Below are positions 31,863 to 45,200 of a stretch of DNA of 64,000 nt, piece after piece. The notes beneath the pieces are model-generated. The model saw only the letters and a program-made list of their open reading frames with translations, ran no database searches and was not told the DNA's origin. The stretch covers positions 1 to 64,000 of the forward strand of contig JAACJM010000236.1 in the NCBI GenBank assembly GCA_013368315.1, in the 5' to 3' direction. Numbering within the stretch: position 1 is the first letter of the stretch; every line of letters starts with the position of its first letter. The stretch is from Tetrapyrgos nigripes. Taxonomy: Eukaryota > Basidiomycota > Agaricomycetes > Agaricales > Campanellaceae. The translations under genes were made by a program, and so were the position numbers.

Positions 31863-34318
31863 TTAGTTAGACATGCTGAGTTCATCGTCCGGATCATGTT
31901 CTTGAGATTTCGCCGCCTGAATGAGCTTCCTAGCATTCTCAGGCATATAGTCCTCAGCGTATGTGACAATCTCTGCAAACTTTGTCTCCGTCAACTTGCT
32001 GGTAAATTTGTTGAAGTAGTTGTGAACCTTGTCCTCCCACTGGCCTTGTGAGAAGCTTGTGGAAGTGTTACGAGGCACTTGTCTGGACTTGTCATTCTTC
32101 CCTGGCTCATGCTTGATGCCGTTGTGCCAGACAACGAGAGCACGTTTGATCTAATACCAAGATAGTGGTTAAAAGATGGACAAATGGATGATAATGTATC
32201 ACGTACTGCAGCCGCGATCAACGCAAGTGCACCTGCCAGTTCCCCATACCAGATCATGCTCGTGCAGCCCTTGAGTTTGCAGAGATGCCACGCGAGAGTT
32301 TGCAGGACGGGTTCACTCTTGAAGAGCCCTTGATGGTCTTTCTGCAACTGTAAATGTGTTTTTGTAAGTGGGGAGACATGATATAAAGCTGAAGGACATA
32401 CCTTGCCCGGATAATCATACAAAATGGCCATTCCCGCCTTCTGCTGCTCAACCCAAGCCTTTCTCGCCAGTACCTCAACAGATTTGTCTTCAAGAGCGTC
32501 ATCCATCTTTTGCTGAACAAAATGAAGTGCTTGTTTCGCCAGGTCACTCCGGTAAGCTCGAATTGCCGCAGTTGTCTGGACTCAAAACAATGTGTCACAA
32601 CCAAGAAAATACAATGCAAGGGCACTCACCACAGCGAGGATAGCTGGATGGTCGGAACGCAGCTTCGTCTGTTCATTTTGATCTGTGTATTGCGCTGGTA
32701 GATGCTCGAAGAGGCAGTTCCATATGTCCCTAACAACTGGTTGCAATGTAGAAATGTAGGAAGCACTGGTGATGGAGAACTGTCCTCGAATGGTGCCAAG
32801 CCATTGGTAGATCTCTGGAAGAAAACAGTTCTCCCAGATTTGAGTGTCAGACGCATTGAGAAAAGGTAGATCATTAGTGTTGAAGGTCTTGCGTCCACCT
32901 TCAGATGACTTCTTCCCACGATCCTTCTTGTCAATTTCCGCGACGTTGGCAGGGACTAGCTTCACCTCTGCAGTAAGCTACAGGACAACCAAGGTTAGTA
33001 TCAACCCCAATGATAGTCGTTCACACAATTTTACCTTGGAAGTGGTCATAGCCTCCCTCTGCTGCCGGGCAGCACCAGTGGCCTCGACTGGTTCATCGAG
33101 GTCAAACTCTCCTACTGCCAGACCATCACTACTTGCTGCCACACTGGAGGCTAATGACGAGGAAGATTTGTTCTTCTTGCCATATGTGGCTCTCCAATTC
33201 TTGTCCAAACCTCCCATGGCATCCGCTTTGGACCGCTTCAAAGTCCTAAGACATCATCATGGAAGTAAGTGGTACTACCCCAGCAAGTGTACTATATGCA
33301 ATGACTTACTGTTCCGATGTAGTGTTAGAGCCTTTACGCTTTGTTGAAAGTGTTTTAACAGGTGCCTGGGGTTGTACTGTCCTAGCTGCATTGATATTAG
33401 CTCGGAACACTGTTTTGTTGACCTAAACATGCATGACAGTGAGTAATATTCTGGGCCTTCAAGTGAATTATCTCCGAATTACTCACTTTGGCCTTCGTTT
33501 TCTTAGCTTTCATTGCAACGACCTCCTCTTCTTTAGATTTGGACTCTGCTTCGTACTCATCACTCGAGTCATTAAAGTCGGATACCATTGCGACATCAGT
33601 GGCAGTGTCTTCCAGGTCTGTGCCAGTCTCGCCGATTATGTTTCCGTCAGTTTCCATGTCAACATTGTCCATGGGCTCTGTCTCAAAAGCACCTTCAGAC
33701 TCTGTATTGACGACAGTCGCTGGAGGTATAGCGGCATCCAACTGATTTCCTAAGGTTTGTTTTGGGTGAGTTTTTGATGGGTGAACCAAAATAATGACTC
33801 ACTGTCTTCTTCAGCAGCTTCAAGGCCTTCCTGGAGAATGAGGTTGTCATTCCCACTATTCGCTTTAGTTGCTTTGCCGCCACAACCATGATGATGGCCA
33901 CGGCCACCACGGCTACCATGACTACGACCACCTTGATGATGTCCATGAGGATTGGAAGTGCTGGCAGGCTGTGCACTGTTGCTGTCGTTGTCTGAGTCAC
34001 CGTCAATTGGCTGAACTGGTACCTTGGAAACAACTGGAGGAACAGGTGAGATTTTCTGCTTGTGGTCGAGATCAGGACGAATTGAAAGCAGCTTGCGTTT
34101 TTCAGATACCTGCTGATCCTCAAGCATGGCAATGTGTTTGCCACTCTTGAGCTGACCATCCTGCTTTGCCTCTTTTGCTGCCTCTTTTGCGTCCTTGGCA
34201 GCTTTTTTCTTGGCTACCTTTCAGTGTGCTTCCTCCTGGATTTCTTGACGTGTCCACACTTGGATTTCCTTGGGAATAGGAACTTTGACACCACGAGTGG
34301 ACATAGGTGTTGCAGACA
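31863..34318 (-). pseudogene. Companion gene of the Plavaka-like element
   Basis: A multi-exon gene opening MSATPMSTRGVKVPIPKEI (ATG 34318), with one TGA near 34230, a Lys/Ala-rich helix, a His/Gly-rich stretch, acidic exons, and a conserved C-terminal half. That half has FLPEIYQWLGTIRG, VLQTLAWHLCKLKG, YGELAGALALIAAA, then ALVVWHNG and SQGQWEDKVHNYF, ending at TAA 31863. Proteins of this pattern (leucine-rich QTFA.HL, GALAL..VA.ERAL.MW) are common in Agaricomycete genomes near such transposases. I infer that it assists transposition. At least six short introns interrupt it. Confidence 0.6.
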
Positions 34319-34492
34319 TGGGTGATGGAGAAGGATGAGAGTTGGCAGGGAAATGGCCAAGAGCAGAGTCAGGGTAGGGTTATGTTGGAGTGTGTCGGGT
34401 CCCAGAACTTTTCAGCAGGTGATGTGCGGTTTATCAAAATCAAACTTTTCGTCGTTCTTCCTTCAAACTCCTCTTTCAACCTCCTCTCAACG

Positions 34493-37400
34493 ATGACTAT
34501 CCGGTGTCCTATTCAAGGATGCCTTCGCTTTTTTGAACGCGCTGAAGATCTCACCCGGCATTTTACTGCACTACACCCTTCCCAACAACTGAATACCTGT
34601 AACACCAACTCAGACATGTCTTCCGGCCGCACAAACTCATTGCGGAATCCACCATTGCCACACTATGACTATGACAAACATCAAGAGTTGCAATCATTAC
34701 CTCCTGCAGGTTTTCCTGAGCCTGACCAGCAACCAGCACCTCAGGACTCGGCAGAGAAAACATTTAAGGTTTATCATCCAAATCTCACTGGTGCGTGCTA
34801 GTAATCATATCTTTGATCCTGCTTCTAATGCCTGCCATAGGTGCCAAATGTGACCTGGAGGGTAACTTCATCCCTCCTAATACCCCGCCTGATCCTCGAG
34901 TCCCTCCTGAAAATCCCTGGGCACCTTTCGATGGCGAAGTCGAATTTCGCATTTCGGATCTTCTTTACCATGAGGTAGAAATGTCTCAGGGCAATACCAA
35001 CAAACTTTTCAATATATGGACTCTGTCAATGCAGAAACATGGTGACATAGGCCCCTTTCCCAATTATGAAGCAATGCATGCTGCCATCGACTCTATTCCC
35101 TTTGGTAGTGCCCCCTGGTGCTGTCTTGAGACAGTTCCTGATGACAACTTACCTGAGGACGCCCCAGAATGGAAGAGAACTGGATATCAAGTCTGGTACC
35201 GTGACCCAGACACTGTTATTGCCAACATGCTAGATAATCCTGACTTCGCTGATGGGTTTGACCCATGTCCTTATGTCGAGTTGAAGCATGATGACGGAAA
35301 GCGGCGGTGATGTGATTTTATGTCTGGTAATTATGCATGGACACAATCCGTGAGTCTATTTAGTCTTGATTTGATATATTGGTTTGCTCATTTGATTCAG
35401 ACCAGGATCTATGAGGATGACACAACAACCAAAGGATCTATGCTTGTTCCTGTCATTCTCGGTAGTGACAAAACGACTGTGTCTGTCATGACCGGGAATG
35501 TTGAGTATTATCCGTTGTATCTCTCTATTGGCAATGTACACAACAATATCCGTCGGAGCCATCATAATGCGGTCACCCCTATTGGCTTTCTTGCCATTCC
35601 AAAATGTGCATTGTCCTGTCTTTGATCCTTCAACTGACTCATGTTCCATTTCAGCTGACCGAAAATATGACAAGGATCCAAAGCTTCGTCTTTTTAAGAA
35701 AAAGCTTTATCATTCGTCCCTTACCACAATCCTGCACTCTCTCAAGCCCGCCATGACTAAACCTGTTGTTCATAGATGTCCTGATGGTCATTATCGATGA
35801 GTCATCTATGATCTGGCAGCGTATATTGCAGATTACCCAGAACAGGTGTATTTAGCGGGAATTGTCCAAGACTGGTGCCCCAAGTATGTAACGTTACATC
35901 TCTTGTGTTGCTTTGTGTCCTGATACTTTCATGCAGATGTACAGCTCTTCGAGACAACCTCAACGGCGCTTCAGGCCCTCGTTCTCAGGCACATACGGAA
36001 GGTTTATTTGAAAAGTTTGCCGGTGATGGGCGGATTCTTTGGGACAATTATGGTTTAGATGACGGTGTTCGGGTAACTATTCTTCTGTCTGTTTCTGTTC
36101 CTTACTCTTACTGACATGCTATCTCCAGCCATTCACGTATAACTTTCCCAGAGCGGACATACACACCATGCTCACATCGGACCTTCTACATCAAATCATT
36201 AAAGATACCTTCAAGGATCATTTGGTCGAGTGGGTACACCAGTACCTTGTTATCACACATGGGCAGAGTGATGCAGATGTCATCATGGACGATATTGACT
36301 GTCGGTGAGTAAGTTGCAACTTTTCTTATTGCTATATCTAATTTCTTTGTAGACTTGCTGCTACTCCAATATTTCCGGGATTACGCTGCTTCAAACAAGG
36401 ACGCCGCTTTAAGCAGTGGACCGGTGATGACTCTAAAACTCTGATGAAGGTATGACATTATCCACCTACCCATTTTGAGTCTCTCTGAGCTGTGATACAG
36501 ATATACTTGGCAGCGGTTGCATCATATATACCTGACGAAATGATGCAATGTTTGCGTGCCTTCCTAGACTTCTGCTACCTTGTCCGTCGCCAAGATATTG
36601 ACGAACACACAGTTGCCAGTATCAACAATGCGCTCCAGCGCTTTCATCATTTCCAGCAAATCTTCATTCAGACTGGTGTCCGTGTCGACTTCTGCCTTCC
36701 CTGACAGCATTCCCTTGTACACTATCCAGACAACATCGTCCTCTTCAGTGCTCCTGGTGGTCTCTGCTCATCCATAACTGAGTCTCGACACATTACCGCT
36801 GTCAAAAAACCTTGGAGGCGTTCTAGCCGGTACAATGCCATCAGTCAGATGTTGCTCATAAATCAGCGACTGGACAAGCTTGCGGCGCTCACCGTAGATC
36901 TCGTGGACCGAAATTTACTTCCTCCAACCCATTGACCACCTGCTGAAGTAGATCCTTTTGACGCTGAGAATGATGATGCGGGGCCGTCAGATGGAGAACA
37001 GGTAATGGGCAAAGTTAGCCTTGCAAAGGCTCGAAGTACGTCCTCTCGAAATTCTCTTTTTCTCTAGTTAGTACTGATAGTGAGTCTGATCAAGATCGTT
37101 CCTTTCCTCATTATCTTGAAGAGATAGCTATTCTCATTGACTTCCCAAATCTTTCATATCTTACGAGCCGGTTTCTCTATGAACAGCTTCATGCCTCAGC
37201 TTCTGATGGCATCAACGACGATGATCTACCAGTCATATCATTCAAAATCAACGTATTCAGTTCTGCTGTTGCTGAGTTTTATGCTCCTAGTGATGTCTGT
37301 GGTATTCGTGGCATGAGGCGGGAACATATACGATGTACCAACAGCTGGAAAGGAGCCCATCGTAAGGACTGTGTGTTTGTGGTCATAGATCCGGATAAGC

Positions 37401-37726
37401 CTGGTTTCAGGGGTATGGACGTTGTTAGGACCTTGTTGTTGTTTTCTTTTTGGTATGAGGGCATGATATACCCTTGTGCTCTTGTGCAGTGGTATAAGCG
37501 GTATGGTGCGCGCCCTGACTCAAACACTGGTATGTGGGTTGTTAAGCGGGAGAAAAAGTATTCTGTTATCCATGTAGATACCATTCTCCGACTGGCTCAT
37601 TTGATTCCGGTTTTTGGTACTAAACCTTTACCTCCAAAATTTGACTTTCGGTACACTTTAGATTGGTTCTCTACACTGTATGTTAACAAATATGCAGACC
37701 ACCATGCTAATGAAATTGCCTTTTAA
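34493..37726 (+). pseudogene. Plavaka-type transposase, three premature TGA codons
   Basis: The ATG at 34493 gives a C2H2 finger at the N-terminus (CPIQGCLRFFERAEDLTRHF.ALH). Then come Pro-rich text, LPEDAPEWKRTGYQVWYRDP and the family hallmark block VILGSDKTTVSVMTGN, YYPLYLSIGNVHNNIRRSH, VTPIGFLAIPK, characteristic of Plavaka-family transposases. The C-terminal region (QWYKRYGARPDSNTGMWVV ... YVNKYADHHANEIAF) also fits. About nine short introns are visible, for example GTGAGT..TTCAG at 35351-35399. TGA codons at 35308, 35798 and 36933 interrupt exons where Trp or Arg codons fit, so the enzyme is inactive as read. Confidence 0.82.
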
Positions 37727-37873
37727 CGATTATTTCCACCTATGCAATCTATACTACACCAGATCTCTATATGCAATTCTTCAAAGTGATTCGCGGTATA
37801 GACGTATAGAGATCTTAGAATTCTATACCGACTATCCCGCTATACCCTCTACAAACCTGCTATTTTATTGATG

Positions 37874-37935
37874 ATTACATTGGGAGAAAAAAAAAATCCG
37901 CGGCGTTTCTCATTATTTACAGGAACCGCTGTAAG
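37874..37935 (-). repeat. Repeat family R, copy B, right piece
   Basis: The complement reads TTACAGCGGTTCCTGTAA, then GAGAAACGCCGCGGA and a T run, closely matching copy A at 4944-5000. The first two bases (AT) duplicate 31461-31462. Confidence 0.8.
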
Positions 37936-38640
37936 TGGCACAGCATCCGGGTCATCCATCGCGATCGGCGAACGGTCACCACCGCGTAGTCATACATTCA
38001 TGGATCGTGACGAGTAGTATGGCAGCTAGCTATAGAGCTCTTCTTTTGAAAGTGCGACATGGTGTTGAATTAGCATGAATCCTTCGCTTACTACTTACAT
38101 AGACTGGCGAGTCCAAATGTGAGCCACATGTACAGTGTTGCTTCCACGGAAAGTAAGAGTTGCGTGGCTATGCATTCTTGAATGAGGTACAACGTTTAAG
38201 TTAGCTTGAGTTGGTAATCGACATCCGTGGACATTGATTCGGTGAAATCGACGACGATTATGTAGCCCTAGGCTGTTCAGTAGTTCACTATGAAAAAATA
38301 TGCCTAGGTGACAGCAGAGCTAAGTATAAAAGCTGATGCTAACGATCTTCAGTTCCCCAGACATCTTCCGAGAATCTTTCTCACTCGTCTCATTCTCTGT
38401 CTTTTAGATCTACTAGGGCGGGTCCCTGATACATCTCGAACGCTAGCACTTGAGCAGGCCTCGATTGCTACTGTTTCATTCATTCGTTTCTCTCTACTCT
38501 ACACACCGTACATCACAACTACTCTACGCATCGTCACTCCGAATTTCCGCCCCAGGTGCGTATCAAATTTCAATATGCCAAGTTCTGACTGGCTTACCCT
38601 ACGATCATCGTACAATCTCAGTTTACCACCAACGTCCAAT
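37936..38640 (+). promoter_or_regulatory. Upstream region of the secreted-protein gene
   Basis: TATAAAAG stands at 38325-38332, about 315 bp before the start codon. A pyrimidine-rich stretch follows (about 38370-38405), as at many fungal transcription starts, and then a leader of roughly 250 bases. An upstream in-frame ATG exists at 38575, but the signal sequence begins best at 38641. Confidence 0.5.
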
Positions 38641-39763
38641 ATGTCCCACCACGAATCATCAAGACACGGATTCCGATCGGTCCTTCGAATCCTGTACCTC
38701 GTCATGGCTCTAGCCCTTCTCGTTGACGCCGCCCCTGTAAGTAGCTATAGCTTATTTCCAAGAAACAAAGCACTGACTTCTGAACAATTGTTCCCTACTA
38801 TGCGATGGGATACAGGCTACCGGTGGCACTGGTAAGACGCCTCCTGCCACGGGCGGGGGTAAAGGACCAGGGACAGGGACAGGGACAGATACGAACAAGT
38901 CAGGAGGAGGTAAAGGACCTACCGGCGACAAAATTGCTACACCAGACGGACCCGGTACAGGACAACAATTCCTTGGCTATAGAACCGCCACAGCTGCCGA
39001 AGCTGCTGACTTTAATAACAAGAAGTTTAGTAACAATATATACGACAATTTCAAGTCTAAAGTCGATGGCAAGGCGAATTTAGGTCTGGCGATGTATGTG
39101 GTGGATAATCTGAAACTGTGCGTATGGCTGTCAATCATACAGAAAAGTACCTTGCTCACTCAGACTTACCAATATACACTTGAATTTCCCATTACTTATA
39201 CAGACTTCAAGTTGGGAAAAATGACAAGCTCTGCTACGTATATTTAATCACTAACTTGGCGGCAAAGGAGATGGATCATGAAGGGTCTGGGAGCATGAAA
39301 CCTGTTAGTTGTGGTTCCTACTACCAGAACTAGCCGTCGTGACTCTGATATTGCTTTTTTTCATTGGAAATCCCAAATCCACTAGGTCCAGTTCACCCAA
39401 CCCAAATACAAGGGCAAACCCGTCATTGCAGATTACGACCCCAAGACAGCAAGTGCTCTCGAGAAAAATCGTTGGCAGGCGGTCGAGGAGACATACAAAC
39501 GTGTTCATCCCAACACGATCGAGTACAAGATTTACCCAAAGGACGGTGTTTACCAATTTTCGCGTATCTCTAAACGAACTTCAGGTTCGATTACAGGGAA
39601 TCAATTGGCGATCCCGTGGGGTACCGTTAGAGAATCTGCGGATGTGTATTGTTACGAGCAAAACGATCCAAAGGCGCCCAAGGTATCCAAATTGGACTAT
39701 GCGGATTTGATTAAGAAGGGAACCTGGAAGCCATTGGTGATAACAGATCCTCCTACTAAATAG
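38641..39763 (+). CDS. Small secreted protein, unknown function (291 aa, 4 exons)
   Basis: Exons 38641-38736, 38816-39117, 39204-39303 and 39386-39763 join in frame (876 bases with the stop). All introns are GT..AG and 79-86 bp long. Residues 1-32 form a signal peptide: an Arg-containing start, the hydrophobic stretch ILYLVMALALLV, and cleavage likely after DAA. A Gly/Thr/Lys-rich linker follows (GGGKGPGTGTGTD). The mature domain of about 210 residues has DFNNKKFSNNIYDNFKSK, LCYVYLITNLAAKEM and WQAVEETYKRVHPN. It has only two Cys. I do not recognise the family; similar secreted proteins of unknown role are common in Agaricomycetes. No stops or shifts are present. Confidence 0.82.
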
Positions 39764-39915
39764 TTGTTCAAGCTTCAATGTGAACGTATGTACAAGTTCC
39801 AAGTACTGATGAATTTATTATTTCGTTATTTCGGGTCTTGCAAAATGGCATTTCGGTTTTGAGATTAATGATAAAGATACATACTTAGTACATGCCTCAG
39901 GCTAGGACAGGACAG
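39764..39915. terminator. 3' flank of the secreted-protein gene
   Basis: AT-rich sequence after the stop with no clear AATAAA. The last five bases, GACAG (39911-39915), are the target duplication of the following gypsy element. Confidence 0.4.
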
Positions 39916-40100
39916 TGAGAACCTGCTATACGAGCAGGAACACAAGAGCGAGCGAGAGGAGGATCAGACAAGAGAGAATCTAGAACACGTCGTGATTGAA
40001 GATAAAGTAAAAAGTTAAGTTACAAACTGTATGTGACTAGTATATATATATATAGGGCTGTAATGATCATGTGATCGTGTAACGTCACAACACGTTTACA
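39916..40100 (-). repeat. 3' LTR of the second gypsy element
   Basis: 185 bp, TGAGAACCTGC ... CACGTTTACA on the plus strand. The minus-strand polypurine tract GGGGAGGAG touches it (40101-40109). Confidence 0.95.
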
Positions 40101-40166
40101 CTCCTCCCCGTTCTGAAGCAAAATGTAGTGTGTAATGAACAATGAAGCACGAAATGGAAGATATAA

Positions 40167-42258
40167 TTAGTTAGTAGGTCGAGGAATCTCATCGTTGAAC
40201 ATTTCTTCAGGACCTGCACCACCACGTTTAGCCCATTCATCAATGCATTCACAATCACGTATTGATGAGAAGGGAACCCATTCATCGCCTTCAGGGCCTT
40301 CACCTACCCATCTAACCAGAAACTGCCACCCACGGCCGTGTCGGCGTGAGTCAATAACACGGTCGATGAAATGCTCAGCTTTACCGTTCACGAGGACAGG
40401 TTCCGGTGCAGGAATTCGAGCACGACCAGGAAACTCGTTGTCGTTGTTAGGAACGAAAGGTTTCAACTGTGCCACATAAAATGTCGGGAAAACTTTAGGC
40501 ATGTTGTGCAAATCCAGGGTGTACGAATCTGTTTCTGGGTGAGTTTTAATTACTTTGTAAGGACTGTCGAACCTAGGGAAAAATTTAGCCACCCGATTTT
40601 GACCTGCTTGGGCGTATTGTCGTCTGCGGTTTGCTGTTGACAACATCACCATGTCTCCTTCCTTGAACGTAGGTGGCGAACCTCTGTGTTTGTCTGCCTG
40701 AACAGCTTGTTGAGTCTTTGCTGCGAACAAGGCATCACGGGCATCCTGCTCTATGGTGAACATTCGGTCCAGGAACTCTCGAACATCAAGTTCCTCTGTG
40801 GTACCAGGCTCGGTTTGCGGAGTCAGAGGAGGCAGGATGCGTGGAGAGCGTCCTGTCTTTAGTTGGAACATAGACATTCCAATACTGGAGTTTTCTGCGT
40901 TCATAATGTCGAAACGGACTTTGGGCAGGGCTTTGACCCAACCCTTTTGCTGTCGCGAAACGTAGTACCTTAAGGACTGGTTAATCGTCTTATTCGACCG
41001 TTCAGAGGACCCGTCCGTTTCAGGATGGAAGGCGGACGACATCTTCAGCTTCACACCCGTCAACGTCGTGAACGCTTTCCAAAATTTTGAAATAAACAAC
41101 TTGTCCCTGTCAGAAACCAGTTCTAGGGGTAACCCATTCTCACAATACCACTCGTTGAAAAACAAGACTGCGCATTGTTCAGCGGAAATATCCGTGCGAG
41201 TTGCCACAATTTGGAGATCAGCACCCAGTCTGTCCGTCATGGATAGAATGCAATTGAAACCTTCATCTTTGGGAAGAGGACCAATGAAGTCCAATGCGAC
41301 ACTCTCAAGCCGACCTTCAGGTACACATAGCGGATGAAGAGGACCCTTGGGGTTCTTTGCAGTATTCCCTTTATTACGTTGGCAGTCCTGACACGACGGA
41401 ACGTAAGAACCGATCAGGTTCTTACGCATGTTTGGCCAATAGTAAGAGTCACACAAAAATGCGTAGCACTTGTCCCCACTGAAATGACCCGTACTGTCAT
41501 GGGCCAACCGGTAAAGAGTCTCCCTCAAGTTGCCTGTCGACGGAATAACTAACCTGTTTGAAACAAACCAAAGGCCATTGCGTCTTTCTATACCCGCAGG
41601 TAACGCAGGAAGCTCCGAGAGCTTCTTTACAAAATCATCAGTCTCGTAGCCCTTTTTAATCGCGTCCAAGAATTCAACATCAATGGAGGTAGACATTATG
41701 GGTGCGATACACGCACGTCTCCAGAGCACGGATGTGCCTTTAGGACGAGATGGGGGTGATTCACCTGGCAAGGAACCTGGTGCAATGCGAGATAAGGCGT
41801 CTGCTCCGGTGTTCTCATCACCAGGTAAATAAGAAATGTCCAAGTCATACTGACTCAAGAACTCTTGCCATCGAATTTGTCTGGTGCTAAGATCCTTCTG
41901 GCCATGAAAATTTGTTAAGGTACGATGATCTGTAAGTACGTATACCTTCATGCCAATACAATCCGCTCTCCATTTCTTTAACGCACGAATAATGGCCAGC
42001 AATTCTTTTTCGTGCACCGGATAATTCAGCTCTGCACCTGAAAGCTGAGCGGAGTCGAAACTGACAGGTCTAGCAGATTTGAGGTCACTTCCCCAAGCCA
42101 AGATCGCGCCCGTACGCCAATTACTGGCATCACAAATCAAAAATATCTTGTTGTCCCCAGGATTTACATGGTCAATTGTTGTTAGCGCCGCACGTTCAAC
42201 TACTAGTTCTTTAATCCGCACAAAGGCCTTTTCGTGGTCAGAGGACCACTCCGGGAAG
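40167..42258 (-). pseudogene. Gypsy RNase H-integrase-chromodomain frame
   Basis: Continues the same polyprotein after the one-base shift. RNase H reads IFLICDASNWRTGAIL, LNYPVHEKELLAI and VLTDHRTLTNF. Integrase has the zinc domain (HDSTGHFSGDKCYAFL ... CQDCQ) and the catalytic set in ALDFIGPLP, SDRDKLFIS and FHPETDGSSERSN. The tail has the GPY/F-like region (FDSPYKVIKTH) and a chromodomain: EHFIDRVIDSRR, WQFLVRWVGEGPEGDEWVPF. The stop is at 40167. No other damage was seen. Confidence 0.9.
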
Positions 42259-45200
42259 TTTTTTATTGCATTCCTTCCTTGTCAGCGGGGTCAATATGCG
42301 TGTATACTCAGCTAAGTTATCAAGGTAACCCGCAATGAATCTAACCATTCCCAGGAATCGACGTACAGCAGCGGCAGAATGAGGTCTCGGAAAATGCAGT
42401 ACTGCGTCGCATTTGCCTGATTGTGCCTCTACACCTCTACGCGAGATATGATGGCCCAGGAAGTCAATTTCTAATTGGAAAAATTTACACTTCTTTGGGT
42501 TACAATACAACTTGTTTTCCTTCAGCGCTGCGAGAATTAATTCAGCATGACGAGCATGTTCCTCTTCGTCCTTTGACCAAATGATAATATCATCCAGGTA
42601 AACATGGCAGAACTTCCCAATGAATTCTCGTAAGGCAGATGCCACCCGGCGTTGATGTATTGCTGGCGCATTCCGAATTCCCATGGGCATCACAACCCAT
42701 TCATACAAGCCCAGTGGAGTATTGACCGCTGTTAACGGAATCGACACTTCATCCAGCCTAGTTTGGAAGAAGGAATCCGTCATGTCCATCTTTCCCCAGA
42801 TATGTCCTTTGGCGCAGTCGGCCAATATGTCCTCAATCCTCAGCAGAGGATGCCTATCGGGAATAGTGTTGGCATTTAGGACACGATAATCATTGACCCA
42901 ACGAGGCAAGGCAGTCAGGTCGGCTTTAGGAATCAAGAAGGCTGGTGATGTCGTAGCCGACGCCGATGGCCAGATGCGGCCAGAATCCAAGTGTGCCTGA
43001 ATTAACGTAGACCATGCTTCTTTGTATTTCTGAGGAGACGAGTATGCTCTAGTGGAAAACGTCTTATTAGCATCTTTCAACTTAATGGAGCATAAGATAT
43101 CAGTTGGCAGTTCAGACACATGGGGAATTTTCTCGAACACAGAGGAGAATTTTTCCTTGATGCCGTTGGCTCGTTTCTCCAAATCACTCAAGCTTTCCAA
43201 TGTCTCCAGACGAGCCTTGACAGCGGCCGCGACGTTTAGACCATGGACCTCCTCAGATTCACGCAAACGCGGATTTCGATCATGGAATGATTTTAATTCA
43301 CAGATTACAGCTATACGAAGTTTACAAATGTCGATGCGCTTCTGCTTGGGACTACGGTTATCAGGGGGGGTTTTAGAAGACAAAACATGGGCTGCAGATG
43401 CCTTGGCATCTAAGATATCTATACCAGTACTAGAGTCGACACACGTGCGATCCGCACAATTAATAGACAGGTTATTATGCGACAAGAAGGGGAGACCTAA
43501 AATCATCGGAGAACAAAGAGACGGGGCGACAATCGCTTGGACAGTATGAGAAGTCCAAGTATTAGAGTGATCTGTTATGCGGAGTTTGACGAATTCATGC
43601 AATGCGATGGTACGAGACGGAGACGAGGAGTCGGTAGTTGCAACGCCAATCAGTTCAGGACGCGGTAATCGGAAACGGCGGAGACCAAGAGACACAACAA
43701 GATCATCCCTGATCAAAACAATATGTGAGCCAGAGTCTAACAGCAAGGAAACAAGTAACGGCGATGTGGTTGCAGGCCCCTCAAGGGCAGCGTGCAGGTT
43801 TAGGTGGGGAAGTCGTAAAGGAGCTTCACTCACAACTGTGTTACGTGGTCCAGCAGCAGGTTTCTGACCCTTTGGGGTCGTGGGTCCATCATTCTCAATC
43901 CAGTCTACGTCTTCTTCATCATCTACACGGCTCAAGGCAGCCACTGGAGAAGCTTGAGACGGTGAGGATGAGGGAGAGCAACAACGACGGCGAGGAGACG
44001 GGCTATAGCGACGACGACAGTTATCAGGGGACGGAGAGTTCGCATAGTCATTGTAATGGTCAGAACGACGACCACGACGCCCAGGTACATGCATGGGCGA
44101 GGGCCACGAGGATGAACGACAACGGACATGAGCGTTGGAGTACAGGTCTGTGTCAGAGACGTTGCGAGCAGAGGGAAAAACAGCGGACACAGGGTGAGAA
44201 CAACCACGAACATCCTCGAGGAAGGCGTCTAGGTCGTCAATGACACCTGAAGCCATACCCACAGCAGCGACAGCAGGAGCAGTCCTACGTTTGAGGATAG
44301 CGTTGAGCGAGACTGGCCTGTTGTGATCCTTCCAAATCTTGGTGACATAGTCAACGTCGTCCTGAGTTAGAGGACGGTTCGGAACAGTGAGAGGCGGTGT
44401 GACAGCTTTGGTAGGGCAATTCGATCCTTTGTGGTCTGCATTCGCAACGCGGCAGCTGAAACACATATGCATTGCCTTATACAAGTCAATCTGACCTGCA
44501 AGCGCATGGACTTCCGACATGTAAGGAGCACGGTCGGTAGGAAAGACAGCACCGACAGCGGGGGCAGGTGCACGAGATGAACGGTAGTGGTCGCGAGAGT
44601 TGGACGAGGAGTCAGTGTTCCTGGAAGACGAAGACGATGACTGGTTGGAATACGATGCCGCCCTGAGAGCCTTCTCCAAACGCTCTAGGCGGTCCCGTTC
44701 AGGCTTCTTGAATTTGCAGTACTCAGCGTCGTGGATCGTGATGACCTCCACCCACTTCTTTAAGTCCTGGCCCGCCTCGACGTTGAGAACCTTCTTCTCC
44801 TCTAAGTAGTCTCTCAACCCAGCACCTGGAACCCACTCAATAGCGGTACGGAGAGCGACGAGAAGACTACTGTCATTCATGTGGTGAGACGTTCCTTCGA
44901 GTAGTTTGTTGTAGGCCATCAACGTATTAAACATCAGGCTGAAGTCCTCGTCTCTGAACTTGGCGAGGTTCGCACCAGTGATGAGTCGTTCCGTGTTCTC
45001 CTTCCATTTGACACCCAGGACGTGGGAGCAGACGATGTTCTCGAAGTCAGCTGCAGATCCTTCATGCAACTCGTCTCTCTTTACAGAGAAGAAGTTCATG
45101 GAGTCCTCGTGCGTGAAGCACTCGGCCAAAAGATCGCAAGCCTCCTTGGGTTCGAAGCTAGTGAGGGGAACTTTTCGAGACGATGCGTAACGTAGGAAGG

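Larger units (their letters stand above)
31463..37873. mobile_element. Plavaka-like DNA transposon with AT target duplication
   Basis: A 6,411 bp element with inverted ends, CATCAGCAATTTAGCAGG on the left and the complement of CATCAATAAAATAGCAGG on the right. Both ends are followed by subterminal sequence rich in short words such as GTATAG and TATACG. AT flanks both sides (31461-31462 and 37874-37875), and the uninterrupted repeat copy at about 4993-5013 shows the empty site. It carries two divergently transcribed multi-exon genes: a C2H2-finger transposase (+) and a companion protein (-). Both have premature stops. Confidence 0.88.

Noticed and set aside
43725..44243. Plus-strand frame of about 170 codons inside the second gypsy element
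   Set aside because: It is a shadow of the Ser/Arg-rich gag frame on the minus strand.
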